From positions 1 through 64,000 of the forward strand of contig JAQURG010000018.1 of the NCBI GenBank assembly GCA_028715725.1: a stretch of DNA of 64,000 nt, in the 5' to 3' direction. How positions within the stretch are numbered: position 1 is the first letter of the stretch; each line of letters starts with the position of its first letter. Origin of the DNA: Methylococcales bacterium (GTDB lineage Bacteria; Pseudomonadota; Gammaproteobacteria; Methylococcales; Methylomonadaceae). The translations under genes and the position numbers were made by a program. The notes under the pieces are model-generated. The model searched no databases. It had not been told where the DNA came from and saw only the letters and a program-made list of their open reading frames with translations. Below are positions 22,275 through 31,306 of this stretch, piece after piece.

Positions 22275-23150
22275 TTAGAGAACGCCGGCTTGATACATCG
22301 CATCGCGGACTGCATCAAAACAATCCTCAGTCAGCCACGTCAGCGGCAAACGAATGCCTTTACCCATTAAGCCCATTTCAGCAACAGCCCATTTGACAGG
22401 TATCGGATTCGACTGGATAAACAGATTTTTATGCAAGGCAGATAATTTTGCATCAATGGCGAGCGCGGTTTCATTATCATTCGACATCGTCGCCGTAATC
22501 ATTTCGTGTACCAGGCGTGGCGCAACGTTACCGGTTACAGTAATTGTGCCGTTGCCGCCTAGTAGACAAAACTCGCGGCTGGTCGCATCATCACCGGTAT
22601 AAATGGCAAAATCCGCACCCGTTAAATCGCGTATTTTTTTGACTCTGGACAGATCCCCGGTCGCTTCTTTAACGCCAACAATATTGGCAATGTGGGACAG
22701 TCGTCCAACCGTTTCCGGCAACATATCGCAGGCGGTGCGCCCCGGTACATTGTATAAGATCTGCGGTATATCGACGGCCTCAGCAATGGCTTTATGATGC
22801 AGATATAACCCTTCCTGGGTTGGTTTATTATAGTAGGGAGTCACGATTAAACAGGCATCGGCGCCGGCTTGTTTGGCTTTTAGAGTCAGGCTGATCGCTT
22901 CAGTGGTGGAATTGGCTCCGGTTCCGGCAATAACAGGAATTCTACCGTTAACAAGGTTTACAACAGACTTGACGACATCGCAGTGCTCGTCTTCATCGAG
23001 TGTCGCCGATTCACCTGTAGTGCCTACCGCAACAAGGGCATCTGTGCCTTGATCAATGTGATACTCGACTAGTCTTTGCAGACTTATCTTGTCCACAGCA
23101 CCGCTTTCATCCATTGGTGTTACTAATGCTACGATACTACCTTGAATCAT
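22275..23150 (-). CDS. dapA: 4-hydroxy-tetrahydrodipicolinate synthase DapA
   Basis: A 291-residue TIM-barrel lyase condensing pyruvate with aspartate semialdehyde in lysine and peptidoglycan precursor synthesis. The substrate loop VAVGTTGESATL (residues ~40-51), the YNVPGRTACD block with the proton-relay tyrosine near residue 133, and the Schiff-base lysine in VGVKEATGD near residue 161 are all intact. Length is standard. It forms an operon with bamC (4-base gap). A TATAAT at 23194-23199 on the minus strand is a candidate -10 box 45 bases before the start. Confidence 0.97.
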   Translation of the reverse strand: MIQGSIVALVTPMDESGAVDKISLQRLVEYHIDQGTDALVAVGTTGESATLDEDEHCDVVKSVVNLVNGRIPVIAGTGANSTTEAISLTLKAKQAGADACLIVTPYYNKPTQEGLYLHHKAIAEAVDIPQILYNVPGRTACDMLPETVGRLSHIANIVGVKEATGDLSRVKKIRDLTGADFAIYTGDDATSREFCLLGGNGTITVTGNVAPRLVHEMITATMSNDNETALAIDAKLSALHKNLFIQSNPIPVKWAVAEMGLMGKGIRLPLTWLTEDCFDAVRDAMYQAGVL

Positions 23151-23157
23151 GAAATCT

Positions 23158-23579
23158 CTAGCTCAAAATTGATATGAATATTAAATTGCCGCTATTATAA
23201 CAAGCAAATACATAAAAAAGGTACAAGGTGCAAAGGTAAAAGAGACATAGCTCGCTATGCCTGAACAGGATGACTTGCCGATATAATGTAGAGTATGCTT
23301 TATTTGTATAGCTAAGGGCCGCTAACCCTGCCGTTAGCGTTTGAGAAAACATGGAATAGCATATTATCCTGTTTCTATCTGCCGTGCTCGTTACATATGA
23401 TCAGCGCCGCAGAGCCCTTGAGACTGGTGTTTTGGCAGGCATTCTGCTGCTACAACTTAAAGCTCATCTTTTGAAGCAAACTGGCGATACCCGTACAATA
23501 TGCATGAAAATATTCAAACTTTAAAGAGCCCATTCGTAGTTTGAGCGGTTCATAATTAAAGCTAAATCAGGGTAAGTAC
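23158..23579. other. Divergent intergenic region dapA / isomerase
   Basis: About 420 bases between divergent genes. The half nearest dapA is AT-rich and holds its likely -10 box. The remainder has no open frame with gene-like composition and no RNA fold I recognise. Presumably it carries the promoters of both flanking genes. Confidence 0.4.
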
Positions 23580-24416
23580 ATGAGACTGTCTGTATCCAAT
23601 ATTGCTTGGGATGTCGTTGAAGATGAAGCGATAGCCGGCCTGCTCAATCGTTTTGGCATCGATGCGATTGATATCGCGCCGGGGAAATATTTTCCCGATC
23701 CAATCAAGGCGACAGATGAAGATATTGCCCGTATCAAGAACTGGTGGGCTGACCGTGGTATAGAAATTACCGGTATGCAGGCGCTGTTGTTTGGCACTAC
23801 GGGTTTAAATATGTTTGGCTTGCCGGAATCTCAAAGCGCAATGCTTCAGCGCTTGACGGCTGTGTGTCGCATCAGTGCAGGCTTGGGAGCCAGGCGGTTG
23901 GTGTTTGGCTCGGTTAAGAATCGCGATCGCACCGGCTTGAGTAATCAGGAGGCCATAAAAATAGCGGTGCCTTTTTTTCAACGCTTGGGAGACATTGCTC
24001 AATCCTACCGTGTGCTGATTTGCCTGGAGCCTGTTTCACCTTGTTATGGCGCCAATTTTATGATTACCAATGCAGAAACGGCAGAAATAGTACAGAAAGT
24101 GGCCCATCCATCCATTAGAATGCAGTTGGATACGGGCGTACTGACTATCAATGGGGAAGACTCTGCCGCTATACTGCAAAAGTATGCACATTTTATTGAG
24201 CATGTTCACGCCAGTGAGCCGCAGTTGCTTCCGCTGGGAGAAGGCGGAACTGATCATGCCAAGGTCGCCGAAGCCCTGAAGCGACATTTGCCCGATCATG
24301 TGGTTTGTGTTGAGATGATGGCGACCACGGATGAGCGGCATGAAGTGTCAATAGCACGCTCACTAACCGTGGTGGGCCGGCATTATTGCAATACCGGAGT
24401 TCAGGCAAATGCTTGA
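23580..24416 (+). CDS. Sugar phosphate isomerase/epimerase family TIM-barrel protein
   Basis: A 278-residue protein of the AP-endonuclease-2/xylose-isomerase-like barrel family. Conserved elements are the N-terminal SNIAWDVVEDEAIAGLL, the LEPVSPCYGANFM strand with a metal Glu near residue 151, QLDTGVLTINGED near residue 182, and the HVHASEPQLLPLGEGG block near residue 212. These patterns give the three-metal carboxylate/His set of the family. Activity could be epimerisation or isomerisation of a sugar; the substrate is unknown. It is followed by a palindrome (24466-24483) and the helicase gene. Confidence 0.75.
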   Translation: MRLSVSNIAWDVVEDEAIAGLLNRFGIDAIDIAPGKYFPDPIKATDEDIARIKNWWADRGIEITGMQALLFGTTGLNMFGLPESQSAMLQRLTAVCRISAGLGARRLVFGSVKNRDRTGLSNQEAIKIAVPFFQRLGDIAQSYRVLICLEPVSPCYGANFMITNAETAEIVQKVAHPSIRMQLDTGVLTINGEDSAAILQKYAHFIEHVHASEPQLLPLGEGGTDHAKVAEALKRHLPDHVVCVEMMATTDERHEVSIARSLTVVGRHYCNTGVQANA

Positions 24417-24514
24417 AATGGCATTCTTCGGCATAGGGCCTACATGAAACCCCCGGCATTTTCCGCTCTTACCCCGGTAAGAGGCTAAACTGGTAAAATC
24501 GTAACATAATGCAG

Positions 24515-24520
24515 TATAAT
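24515..24520 (+). promoter_or_regulatory. Candidate -10 box of the DEAD-box helicase gene
   Basis: A perfect TATAAT lies 61 bases upstream of the helicase ATG and just after an intergenic hairpin (CTCTTACC/GGTAAGAG, 24466-24483). The matching -35 position reads GGTAAA, a poor hexamer, so the assignment is tentative. A ~60-base leader would be in line with the long leaders of cold-induced helicase genes. Confidence 0.35.
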
Positions 24521-24581
24521 GCTTTATAAATGAACATTTCTCTGCGCTTACGCGCCTTCTCCTATTCCAACAGGTAAATCC

Positions 24582-26369
24582 ATGTCCAATGATGTTTCAA
24601 CATTACCCTCTTTCCGTGATTTAGCACTGATAGACCCGGTGCTCAAAGCGCTGGATGATGTCGGTTATGAAACACCTTCACCTATTCAGGCTCAAGTAAT
24701 TCCGCACATGCTGCAAGGCAAGGATGTATTGGGGCAAGCACAAACAGGAACAGGTAAAACGGCAGCTTTTGCTCTGCCGATTTTATCGCGCATCGATCTT
24801 CGCCAAAAAGACCCGCAGGTTCTGGTTCTGGCGCCTACTCGCGAATTGGCGATACAGGTGGCGGAAGCATTTCAACGTTATGCGGCGCATTTAAAAGGTT
24901 TTCATGTTTTACCCATTTATGGTGGACAGGATTACAGTAGCCAGTTACGCCAGTTAAAGCGCGGCGCCCATGTTGTTGTCGGCACCCCGGGCCGGGTTAT
25001 GGATCATATGCGTAAAGGCACGTTGAATCTGGATGGTCTTAAGGTTCTTGTTCTTGACGAGGCCGATGAAATGCTGCGCATGGGTTTTATTGATGATGTG
25101 GAATGGGTGCTTGAACAAACTCCCGACGACATACAAATCGCGCTTTTCTCGGCAACGATGCCAACGGCTATTCGCAAGATTGCACAAGAGTACTTGCATG
25201 AGCCGGAACAAATCACTATTAAAGTCACCAGCGCGTCTGCAGAGTTCATACGCCAGCGTTATTGGATAGTCAGCGGCGTACACAAACTGGATGCATTAAC
25301 CCGCATCCTGGAAGCTGAAACGTTCGATGGCATGATTATTTTTGTCAGAACCAAAACTGCAACTATTGAATTGGCTGAAAAGCTGGAAGCTCGGGGATTT
25401 TCAGCGGCTGCGATTAATGGTGACATGTCTCAGGCGCTTAGAGAGCGTACTATTGCTAATCTGAAAAACGGCAAACTGGACATTCTGATTGCAACCGATG
25501 TGGCCGCACGCGGATTGGACGTGGATCGTATTACCCATGTTGTTAACTATGACATCCCTTACGATACCGAGTCCTATATCCATCGTATAGGTAGGACCGG
25601 GCGTGCGGGACGCACAGGCGATGCGATATTGTTTATTGCTCCGAGGGAAAGAAAACTGTTAGGCAACATCGAAAAAGCAACCAAGCAAAAAGTTGAAGAA
25701 ATGGGCTTGCCTTCAACTGAAGTCATTAACAATAAACGTATTTCACGGTTTAAACAGAATATTACCGATACCCTGGCTGCCGAGGAGCTCAGTTTTTTCA
25801 CTCAACTGATAGAGCAATACCAGCATGAACATAATGTCTCTGCGTTAGAGATAGCAGCTGCTTTAGCTAAGCTGGTGCAGGGTGATACTCCGTTGTTAAT
25901 GCAAAATCTGCCTAAAAGAGCTCATGAAGGCAGAGAAGACAGGCCGCAAAATGAAGGCCGTTCACAAAAAGAAGATCGTCCACAAAGAGAACGTAAGCCA
26001 AAACGTACATTTGGAAGCGGGGCCGCTATAGAAATGGAGACATTTCGTATTGAAGTCGGCCACAATCACGGTGTAAAACCCGGCAATATTGTTGGCGCGA
26101 TCGCTAATGAAACAGGCATTGACGGTAATCATATCGCCCGTATCAGAATAGAAGACGAATACAGTACTGTTGAGTTGCCGGCGGGTATGCCCAAAGAGTT
26201 GCTTGAGGAGCTGAAAAAAATCAGAGTTGTCGGTCAGCAGCTTAACATATCAAAAATGCATGAAGGCAGTCATATATCAAGAATGGATGATATGGGTAAA
26301 AAAGCGGACAAAAGCAAAAAACGGATCGGTTCTACATCCCGGCGTGCAAAACCAAAAGCAGCCGAGTAA
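24582..26369 (+). CDS. deaD: ATP-dependent DEAD-box RNA helicase DeaD/CsdA
   Basis: A 595-residue helicase with all core motifs in order: GYETPSPIQ (Q motif), AQTGTGKT (I), PTRELA (Ia), VLDEADEML (II), SATMP (III), ATDVAARGLDV (V) and HRIGRTGRAG (VI). After residue ~370 follow the dimerisation helices and, near residues 480-560, a DbpA-type RNA-binding RRM (ETFRIEVGHNHGVKPGNIVGA), then a Lys-rich tail. This places it with DeaD/CsdA, which remodel structured RNA in ribosome assembly and mRNA decay at low temperature. Between the core and the RRM is an Arg/Glu-rich, low-complexity linker. Single gene, convergent with dnaQ. Confidence 0.95.
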   Translation: MSNDVSTLPSFRDLALIDPVLKALDDVGYETPSPIQAQVIPHMLQGKDVLGQAQTGTGKTAAFALPILSRIDLRQKDPQVLVLAPTRELAIQVAEAFQRYAAHLKGFHVLPIYGGQDYSSQLRQLKRGAHVVVGTPGRVMDHMRKGTLNLDGLKVLVLDEADEMLRMGFIDDVEWVLEQTPDDIQIALFSATMPTAIRKIAQEYLHEPEQITIKVTSASAEFIRQRYWIVSGVHKLDALTRILEAETFDGMIIFVRTKTATIELAEKLEARGFSAAAINGDMSQALRERTIANLKNGKLDILIATDVAARGLDVDRITHVVNYDIPYDTESYIHRIGRTGRAGRTGDAILFIAPRERKLLGNIEKATKQKVEEMGLPSTEVINNKRISRFKQNITDTLAAEELSFFTQLIEQYQHEHNVSALEIAAALAKLVQGDTPLLMQNLPKRAHEGREDRPQNEGRSQKEDRPQRERKPKRTFGSGAAIEMETFRIEVGHNHGVKPGNIVGAIANETGIDGNHIARIRIEDEYSTVELPAGMPKELLEELKKIRVVGQQLNISKMHEGSHISRMDDMGKKADKSKKRIGSTSRRAKPKAAE

Positions 26370-26414
26370 TTTTATTCAAGCCGGGTTAGCGTAAAGAGAT
26401 TTTGTAAAATACGT

Positions 26415-26435
26415 GGCGGAGCTGCAAGCTCCGCC
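26415..26435. terminator. Hairpin between convergent deaD and dnaQ
   Basis: A 9-bp perfect stem, GGCGGAGCT (26415-26423) with AGCTCCGCC (26427-26435), and a 3-base loop. It lies between the stop codons of the two converging genes. On the minus strand it runs into ACGTATTTTAC, a partly T-rich tract; on the plus strand there is no T-run. Confidence 0.5.
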
Positions 26436-26455
26436 AGAACCGGCAATGCCGGATA

Positions 26456-27187
26456 TTACGCTTCAGGGCTCCAGATACAAGCGCCGCCGGCTTTGTCAAT
26501 CGCCGCCAGGCATTGCTGATGGGCCATTAATTCTTCATCATTGCAGCGGATGATGGTTAATGCGGGACGATGTGCAGAAATAGGCGTAAGTTTTCTGTTG
26601 GAAACGGATTCATTTGTACCAGGCAGATTTTCATCCAGCAACGAAGACTGACCGCCAGTCATTAGCAGGAATACATCAGCCAGAATTTCTGCGTCTAATA
26701 ACGCTCCATGTAAATCCCGGTGACTGTTATCAATACCATAGCGTTTACACAGGGCATCCAGGCTGTTTCTTTGTCCGGGATGTTTTTTTCTGGCATAAGC
26801 CAGCGTATCAAATACTTCGCTGTAATCAGCGACAGACCCTACTTGATCTTGTAGTCGTGAAAATTCATGATTGATAAAGCCGACGTCAAAGGGCGCGTTG
26901 TGAATGACTAATTCAGCGCCTTGTATGAACGCAATAAAATCTTCAACAATATGCCCAAACTGGGGTTTGTCATTTAAAAATTCATTGGTAATGCCGTGAA
27001 CCGCGATAGCGCCCTCGTCAATAAGCCGGTCCGGATTAATATAAACATGAAAGCGGTTGCCTGTTAAACGGCGCTTAACCACCTCGACGCAACCAATTTC
27101 AATAATTCTATGGCCTTCCTGCGGATTTAAACCGGTGGTTTCAGTATCGAGAACTACGATGCGGTTTGTAAATGTACGATTATCCAT
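26456..27187 (-). CDS. dnaQ: DNA polymerase III epsilon subunit (3'-5' proofreading exonuclease)
   Basis: A 243-residue DEDDh exonuclease. ExoI reads VVLDTETTGLNP (catalytic D and E), ExoII lies in VIHNAPFDVGFINHEF, and ExoIII with the catalytic His in HRDLHGALLDAEILADV. The length is typical of the epsilon subunit that binds the alpha subunit through its C-terminal tail. It stands 48 bases downstream of iscA on the same strand but is probably an independent function. In many gammaproteobacteria dnaQ neighbours rnhA; that is not the case here. Confidence 0.94.
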   Translation of the reverse strand: MDNRTFTNRIVVLDTETTGLNPQEGHRIIEIGCVEVVKRRLTGNRFHVYINPDRLIDEGAIAVHGITNEFLNDKPQFGHIVEDFIAFIQGAELVIHNAPFDVGFINHEFSRLQDQVGSVADYSEVFDTLAYARKKHPGQRNSLDALCKRYGIDNSHRDLHGALLDAEILADVFLLMTGGQSSLLDENLPGTNESVSNRKLTPISAHRPALTIIRCNDEELMAHQQCLAAIDKAGGACIWSPEA

Positions 27188-27235
27188 ATATTTTTAATTT
27201 TTATCAGTCGCGCCGTTACACTTGCACTGCAATTA

Positions 27236-27562
27236 TTAATTGACAGAAAAGCTTTCTCCACAGCCGCATGTGCCTTTAACATTCGGATTGTTAAACTGAA
27301 AGGCTTCATTGATGCCTTCCCTGCGATAATCCAGCTCTATTCCTTTAATAAATTCCAGGTCGCCTTTCGGCACGATAATTTTTACGCCAAAATTTTCAAA
27401 GACCGCATCATTTTCATTCAGGTTATCGGCATAATCGAGTGAATAAGCATAACCCGAACAACCGGATTTTTTTACACCCAATTTTAAGCCGATGCCTTTG
27501 CCGCGTTTTTCCAGTTGTTTTTTAATTTGACGAGCTGCGTTTTCAGTTAATGATACAGACAT
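27236..27562 (-). CDS. iscA: Iron-sulfur cluster assembly protein IscA
   Basis: A 108-residue A-type carrier. The three conserved cysteines are seen: C35 in [10 protein letters not shown] and the C-terminal CGCGESF pair. It accepts and delivers Fe-S clusters to targets, especially 4Fe-4S proteins. It lies 10 bases downstream of iscS, so it belongs to the iscR-iscS-iscA operon. The usual iscU between iscS and iscA is absent, as are hscB, hscA and fdx. Confidence 0.93.
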   Translation of the reverse strand: MSVSLTENAARQIKKQLEKRGKGIGLKLGVKKSGCSGYAYSLDYADNLNENDAVFENFGVKIIVPKGDLEFIKGIELDYRREGINEAFQFNNPNVKGTCGCGESFSVN

Positions 27563-27572
27563 AACATTCTCT

Positions 27573-28682
27573 CTATAATTGGTAAACCAAGGTTTTTAGC
27601 AGATTAATAAATTCAAGAATTTCAGTTTCGGTATTGGCTTTACCCAAGCTGATGCGGATTGCACTTTTTGCAAAATCGGCTTCTACTCCCATGGCAAGCA
27701 ATACCGGACTCGGCACACTGCCGCCGCTGGCGCAGGCGGAGCCGCTGGAAACGGCAATGCCTTTTTGGTCCAGTTTCATCAGCAGCATCTCTCCATCAAT
27801 TTCAGGTATGCCAAATTGCACAGTATTAGGGAGTCGATTCGCCTGCTGAGCAAAAATGGTTAAACCTGGAATCGTTGTTAAACCATTCTCCAACAGCTTT
27901 CTTAATGTCAGCAGTTGCTTGCTGTATTCGGCAAGTTCTGCTTGCGCAAGTTCCGCCGCTTTGCCGAATCCGACTATGGCGGCGACATTTTCAGTTCCGG
28001 CTCTTAGCTCTTGTTCCTGTCCACCTCCCAGAAAAAGAGGTTTTATTTCCACGTCCTTATTAAAGATCAATGCACCGCAACCTTTAGGTCCGTAGATTTT
28101 ATGGCTGGACAGTGACATTAAATGCACACCCAGTGTATTAAATGAAATCGGGATTTTACCTGATGCCTGTACAGCATCGCTATGAATAATAATATCATTT
28201 GCTCTTAACTGTTGGGCATGGCGCGCCAGATCCTGGATAATACCGGTTTCATTATTTGCCAGCATAATCGAAACAAGGGCAGGTTTCTCCTTAATAACCT
28301 GGGCAACAGCATCTTGTGTTACATATCCATTGGCATCCACATCGATAAACGTCAGCTGATGTCCCAATTTTTTTAGACGAAGGGCGGGTTCAGTAACAGA
28401 AGGATGCTCAATAGCCGAAATAGCGAGGCTTGAGTGTGGAGCTAATGTTGCTAGCGCCACGTTGTTTGCTTCCGTACCGCCACTGGTAAAAATAACCTGT
28501 GAAGATTGTACGCCGACTAATGCAGCGACCTGCTCACGGGCAGCATCGATAGCACTGCGTACGATTCTGCCATGACGATACAGGCTGGAAGGATTTCCAT
28601 AGAATGTGGTCAGGAAAGGTAATAACGCATCCAGTACCCGGTCATCGAGAGGTGTTGTGGCATTATGATCAAAGTAGATCAT
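27573..28682 (-). CDS. iscS: Cysteine desulfurase (IscS/NifS family)
   Basis: A 369-residue PLP enzyme taking sulfur from cysteine for Fe-S clusters and tRNA thiolation. The N-terminal [11 protein letters not shown], the PLP lysine in [14 protein letters not shown] near residue 200, and the active-site cysteine loop SSGSACASG near residue 322 are intact. At 369 residues it lacks part of the longer C-terminal tail of E. coli IscS (404), which there docks IscU, and resembles shorter NifS-like forms. It overlaps the iscR end by 14 bases, showing tight coupling. Confidence 0.92.
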   Translation of the reverse strand: MIYFDHNATTPLDDRVLDALLPFLTTFYGNPSSLYRHGRIVRSAIDAAREQVAALVGVQSSQVIFTSGGTEANNVALATLAPHSSLAISAIEHPSVTEPALRLKKLGHQLTFIDVDANGYVTQDAVAQVIKEKPALVSIMLANNETGIIQDLARHAQQLRANDIIIHSDAVQASGKIPISFNTLGVHLMSLSSHKIYGPKGCGALIFNKDVEIKPLFLGGGQEQELRAGTENVAAIVGFGKAAELAQAELAEYSKQLLTLRKLLENGLTTIPGLTIFAQQANRLPNTVQFGIPEIDGEMLLMKLDQKGIAVSSGSACASGGSVPSPVLLAMGVEADFAKSAIRISLGKANTETEILEFINLLKTLVYQL

Positions 28683-29169
28683 TCAGGTTATGCGCTAGCT
28701 CTGCAGAACGATGAATTTCAATGACACGCTGTGCTTCCTGATCCTGTCTTTTGGCAACTTCCTGGACATGATGTTTTTCCAATAGTTGAGCAATAGTGAT
28801 GCCTTGTAAATAATCCCTGATTTGATCGCTTAAGCCCATCCATAAATCGTGTGTCAAACACGCCTGGTTTTTTTGACAATTGCTTTCACCACCACATTTG
28901 GTGGCATGGATTGGCTCATCGACAGCGGCAATAATGTCAGCGATATTAATATCAACTGCCAAGCCCGATAGCGTATAGCCGCCACCCGGGCCGCGGATGC
29001 CTTTAACCATGTTTGCGCGGCGCAAACGTGCAAATAACTGTTCCAGATAAGAGAGGGAAATGGTTTGACGAGCCGCAATATCGGTTAATGTAACTGGTTT
29101 TTTGTGGCTGTGATAAGCCAGGTCCAGCATTGCAGTTACCGCATAACGGCCTTTAGTAGTCAAGCGCAC
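28669..29169 (-). CDS. iscR: Fe-S-sensing Rrf2-family regulator IscR
   Basis: A 166-residue regulator starting at GTG 29169 after a well-placed GGAG. The frame stays open upstream to 29256, but the GTG start gives the canonical N-terminus and places the cluster ligands exactly at C92, C98, C104 and H107 (KCGGESNCQKNQACLTH), the numbering known from E. coli. The winged helix-turn-helix with GPGGGYTL lies near residues 28-68. With its 2Fe-2S cluster IscR represses its own operon. A matching binding site overlaps the promoter (29214-29238). Located next to trmJ and suhB, the standard gammaproteobacterial context. Confidence 0.95.
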   Translation of the reverse strand: MRLTTKGRYAVTAMLDLAYHSHKKPVTLTDIAARQTISLSYLEQLFARLRRANMVKGIRGPGGGYTLSGLAVDINIADIIAAVDEPIHATKCGGESNCQKNQACLTHDLWMGLSDQIRDYLQGITIAQLLEKHHVQEVAKRQDQEAQRVIEIHRSAELAHNLNDLL

Positions 29170-29206
29170 GAGATAATCTCCAATAAAAGTAAGTGAATTC
29201 CTTATA

Positions 29207-29238
29207 ACTATACTTAACCCAGCAAAATAGTCAACTAT
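29207..29238 (-). promoter_or_regulatory. Promoter of iscRSA with overlapping IscR type 1 box
   Basis: On the minus strand TTGACT (29234-29229) and TATAGT (29212-29207) are separated by 16 bases, a good sigma-70 promoter 37 bases upstream of the iscR start. The -35 box lies in a stretch from 29238 to 29214 beginning ATAGTTGACTATTTT. All 15 positions of its left half fit the type 1 IscR consensus (ATASYYGACTRWWWY), while the right half fits only in part. This implies repression by cluster-loaded IscR. Confidence 0.7.
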
Positions 29239-29405
29239 TGTACTCTTGGTTTGCAATCTAAAAAGTTAAACAGTTTTTCGCTTTTATATGATTATCTGCG
29301 AATTCATAAAAAGTGAGATGCCTGGAGCGTTTTCGAACACTTAATTCCGGCATCATCATTGCGCATAATAGGGCTATATTCAAAGACGCAGGCGATGTTT
29401 CTGCA

Positions 29406-30134
29406 TTAATCGATTTTCTGATGATTTTGAGACATCCTTAATATGCCCCTGAGTATATCGAGCTCTTTAGTATCCAATTGTATACGGTTATATATGCGGC
29501 GCAAACGACGCATAATGGATTTTGATTTATCAGGATGCATAAAACCAATATCAGTTAGGGCTTCATATAAATGGGCATAAAAGGACTCCATTTGCATTCC
29601 TGTCGCCAGCGGACATTCGCCTTTATCGCCGACTGTCACTGTTTCCTGTGCATCAGTTGCCACAAATAGCTCATAACAAACCACTTGCACGGCCGAGGCA
29701 ATATTCAGAGAGCTGTATTTGCTGTTACAAGGGATTCTGAGCAGGAAATGGCATAAATCCAGCTCATGATTTTTCAAACCTGAGTTTTCCCGTCCAAATA
29801 TAATAGCGACTTTTTGATTGGGTTCATTAATCACGACTTTCTCGGCACATTGCCGCGGCGTTATTTCCGGCCATGCGATCGTTCTGGACCGGGCGCTTGC
29901 GCCGATTACTAATTGACAATCTGCAATTGCTTCATGCAAACTGGCGCATAAGGTAGCTTCCGCTAGTACATCATCAGCACCCGATGCTCTTGATGTCGCA
30001 TCTGCGCTGGGAAATATTTTGGGCGAGACCAGCCACAAATTACTCATCTTCATGTTTTTCATTGCACGGGCAACAGCGCCGATATTTCCTGGATGTGTTG
30101 TTTCTACCAGAACAATCTTGATATGTGACAGCAA
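29406..30134 (-). CDS. trmJ: tRNA (Cm/Um32) 2'-O-methyltransferase TrmJ
   Basis: A 242-residue SPOUT methyltransferase that methylates the 2'-OH of residue 32 in several tRNAs. The knot-forming motifs are visible: VETTHPGNIGAVARAMKNM at the start, IIFGRENSGLKNHEL near residue 112, and LNIASAVQVVCYEL near residue 143. The start is TTG 30134, supported by AAGGA eight bases before; the N-terminus matches the family. It lies between iscR downstream and divergent suhB, the known suhB-trmJ-iscR arrangement. Confidence 0.93.
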   Translation of the reverse strand: MLSHIKIVLVETTHPGNIGAVARAMKNMKMSNLWLVSPKIFPSADATSRASGADDVLAEATLCASLHEAIADCQLVIGASARSRTIAWPEITPRQCAEKVVINEPNQKVAIIFGRENSGLKNHELDLCHFLLRIPCNSKYSSLNIASAVQVVCYELFVATDAQETVTVGDKGECPLATGMQMESFYAHLYEALTDIGFMHPDKSKSIMRRLRRIYNRIQLDTKELDILRGILRMSQNHQKID

Positions 30135-30221
30135 TTGTGTCGTCCTTCGTTGAAAAAAGACCGAATTTTACCAAAAGATTTGGTATCCTATTACTTTTAT
30201 CTGCTCATTATAAATTCGCCT

Positions 30222-31016
30222 ATGCAACCCATGCTAAATATCGCTGTCCGCGCCGCAAGAAGCGCGGGTGATCTGATTCTTCGTTCAGCTGAGAATATTG
30301 GTCGTTTGCACATCGATCAAAAAGGCAAAAATGATTATGCCTGTGAAGTTGACCGTTTAGCGGAGCGGGAAATTATTAATATTATCAAGGCCGCTTATCC
30401 TGAGCATGCCATTCTGGCTGAAGAAAGCGGCCACCATAAAGGCAATGATTTTGTCTGGGTTATAGATCCGCTGGATGGAACCACCAATTTTTTACATGGA
30501 TTTCCTCAATATGCGGTGTCTATCGCCTTAAAGTACAAAGGCAAGCTTGAAGTCGGAGTCGTTTACGACCCATTACGTGATGAATTGTTTACCGCTAAAC
30601 GCGGCGGCGGAGCCATGTTGAATAACCGTCGCATCAGAGTCACCAATCAAACCAGTTTGAAAGGAGCACTGATCGGTTCGGGCTTTCCTTTTAAAACCGA
30701 TCAGCACCTTGATGCTTACGTAGGCATGTTTCGCTCAATAACGGTTGGTGCAGCCGGGATTCGGCGTGCGGGTGCGGCGGCGCTTGATTTAGCCTATGTT
30801 GCCGCGGGCCGGCTGGATGGCTTTTGGGAGATAGGCGTAATGGAATGGGATGTGGCGGCAGGTATTCTTTTAATTAAAGAAGCGGGCGGGGTGGTGACTG
30901 ATTTTTCTTTTAATGATAATTACCTGGAGTCAGGAAATGTGATCGCAGGAAGCCCCAAAATGCATCAGGTCTTATACCAGTTGATTGAGCCGCATGTCAC
31001 TGATAATTTAAAATAA
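30222..31016 (+). CDS. suhB: Inositol-1-monophosphatase family protein SuhB
   Basis: A 264-residue enzyme. I chose ATG 30222 (MQPMLNIAVRAARSAG), which matches the family N-terminus; an open upstream extension to 30135 has no support. The lithium-sensitive phosphatase motifs are intact: EESG near residue 67, WVIDPLDGTTNF near residue 81 and EWDVAAGILL near residue 207. Besides hydrolysing inositol monophosphate, SuhB takes part in rRNA transcription antitermination in E. coli. It is divergent from trmJ. Confidence 0.93.
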   Translation: MQPMLNIAVRAARSAGDLILRSAENIGRLHIDQKGKNDYACEVDRLAEREIINIIKAAYPEHAILAEESGHHKGNDFVWVIDPLDGTTNFLHGFPQYAVSIALKYKGKLEVGVVYDPLRDELFTAKRGGGAMLNNRRIRVTNQTSLKGALIGSGFPFKTDQHLDAYVGMFRSITVGAAGIRRAGAAALDLAYVAAGRLDGFWEIGVMEWDVAAGILLIKEAGGVVTDFSFNDNYLESGNVIAGSPKMHQVLYQLIEPHVTDNLK

Positions 31017-31176
31017 TCAGAAGTGTGGCAATGATAGTTATACAGAAGGATTTTTAAAGCAGTAAGGCAGTTTCCAGCATTGTCTTGCTCATTTAATACG
31101 TTAATGTGACTTTTACTATCTATCACATTTGATTCATGAATTGAATGGGCCTTGTTTGTTTAATCTGTCTTTGAGG

Positions 31177-31182
31177 TATAAT
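31177..31182 (+). promoter_or_regulatory. Candidate -10 box of the miaB operon
   Basis: A perfect TATAAT sits 125 bases before miaB in the 290-base gap after suhB. The best upstream hexamer, TTGTTT at 31152-31157, is 19 bases away, slightly wide. No riboswitch or RNA gene was recognised in the ~120-base leader. Confidence 0.4.
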
Positions 31183-31306
31183 GGCTATCATGTTCAAGCC
31201 CGTGGTTTCGTCAGCTTTATTAGCAACTCAACGGCGTGCGCTTTATTATTGCACTTTTACCCACCAATAAAATCGAAGCGTTTGAGGTGATTTACTTTTA
31301 CAAAAT

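Noticed and set aside
24466-24483. Palindrome CTCTTACC/GGTAAGAG as a terminator of the isomerase gene.
   Set aside because: No T-run follows and the loop is only two bases; mentioned with the deaD promoter but not listed as a terminator.
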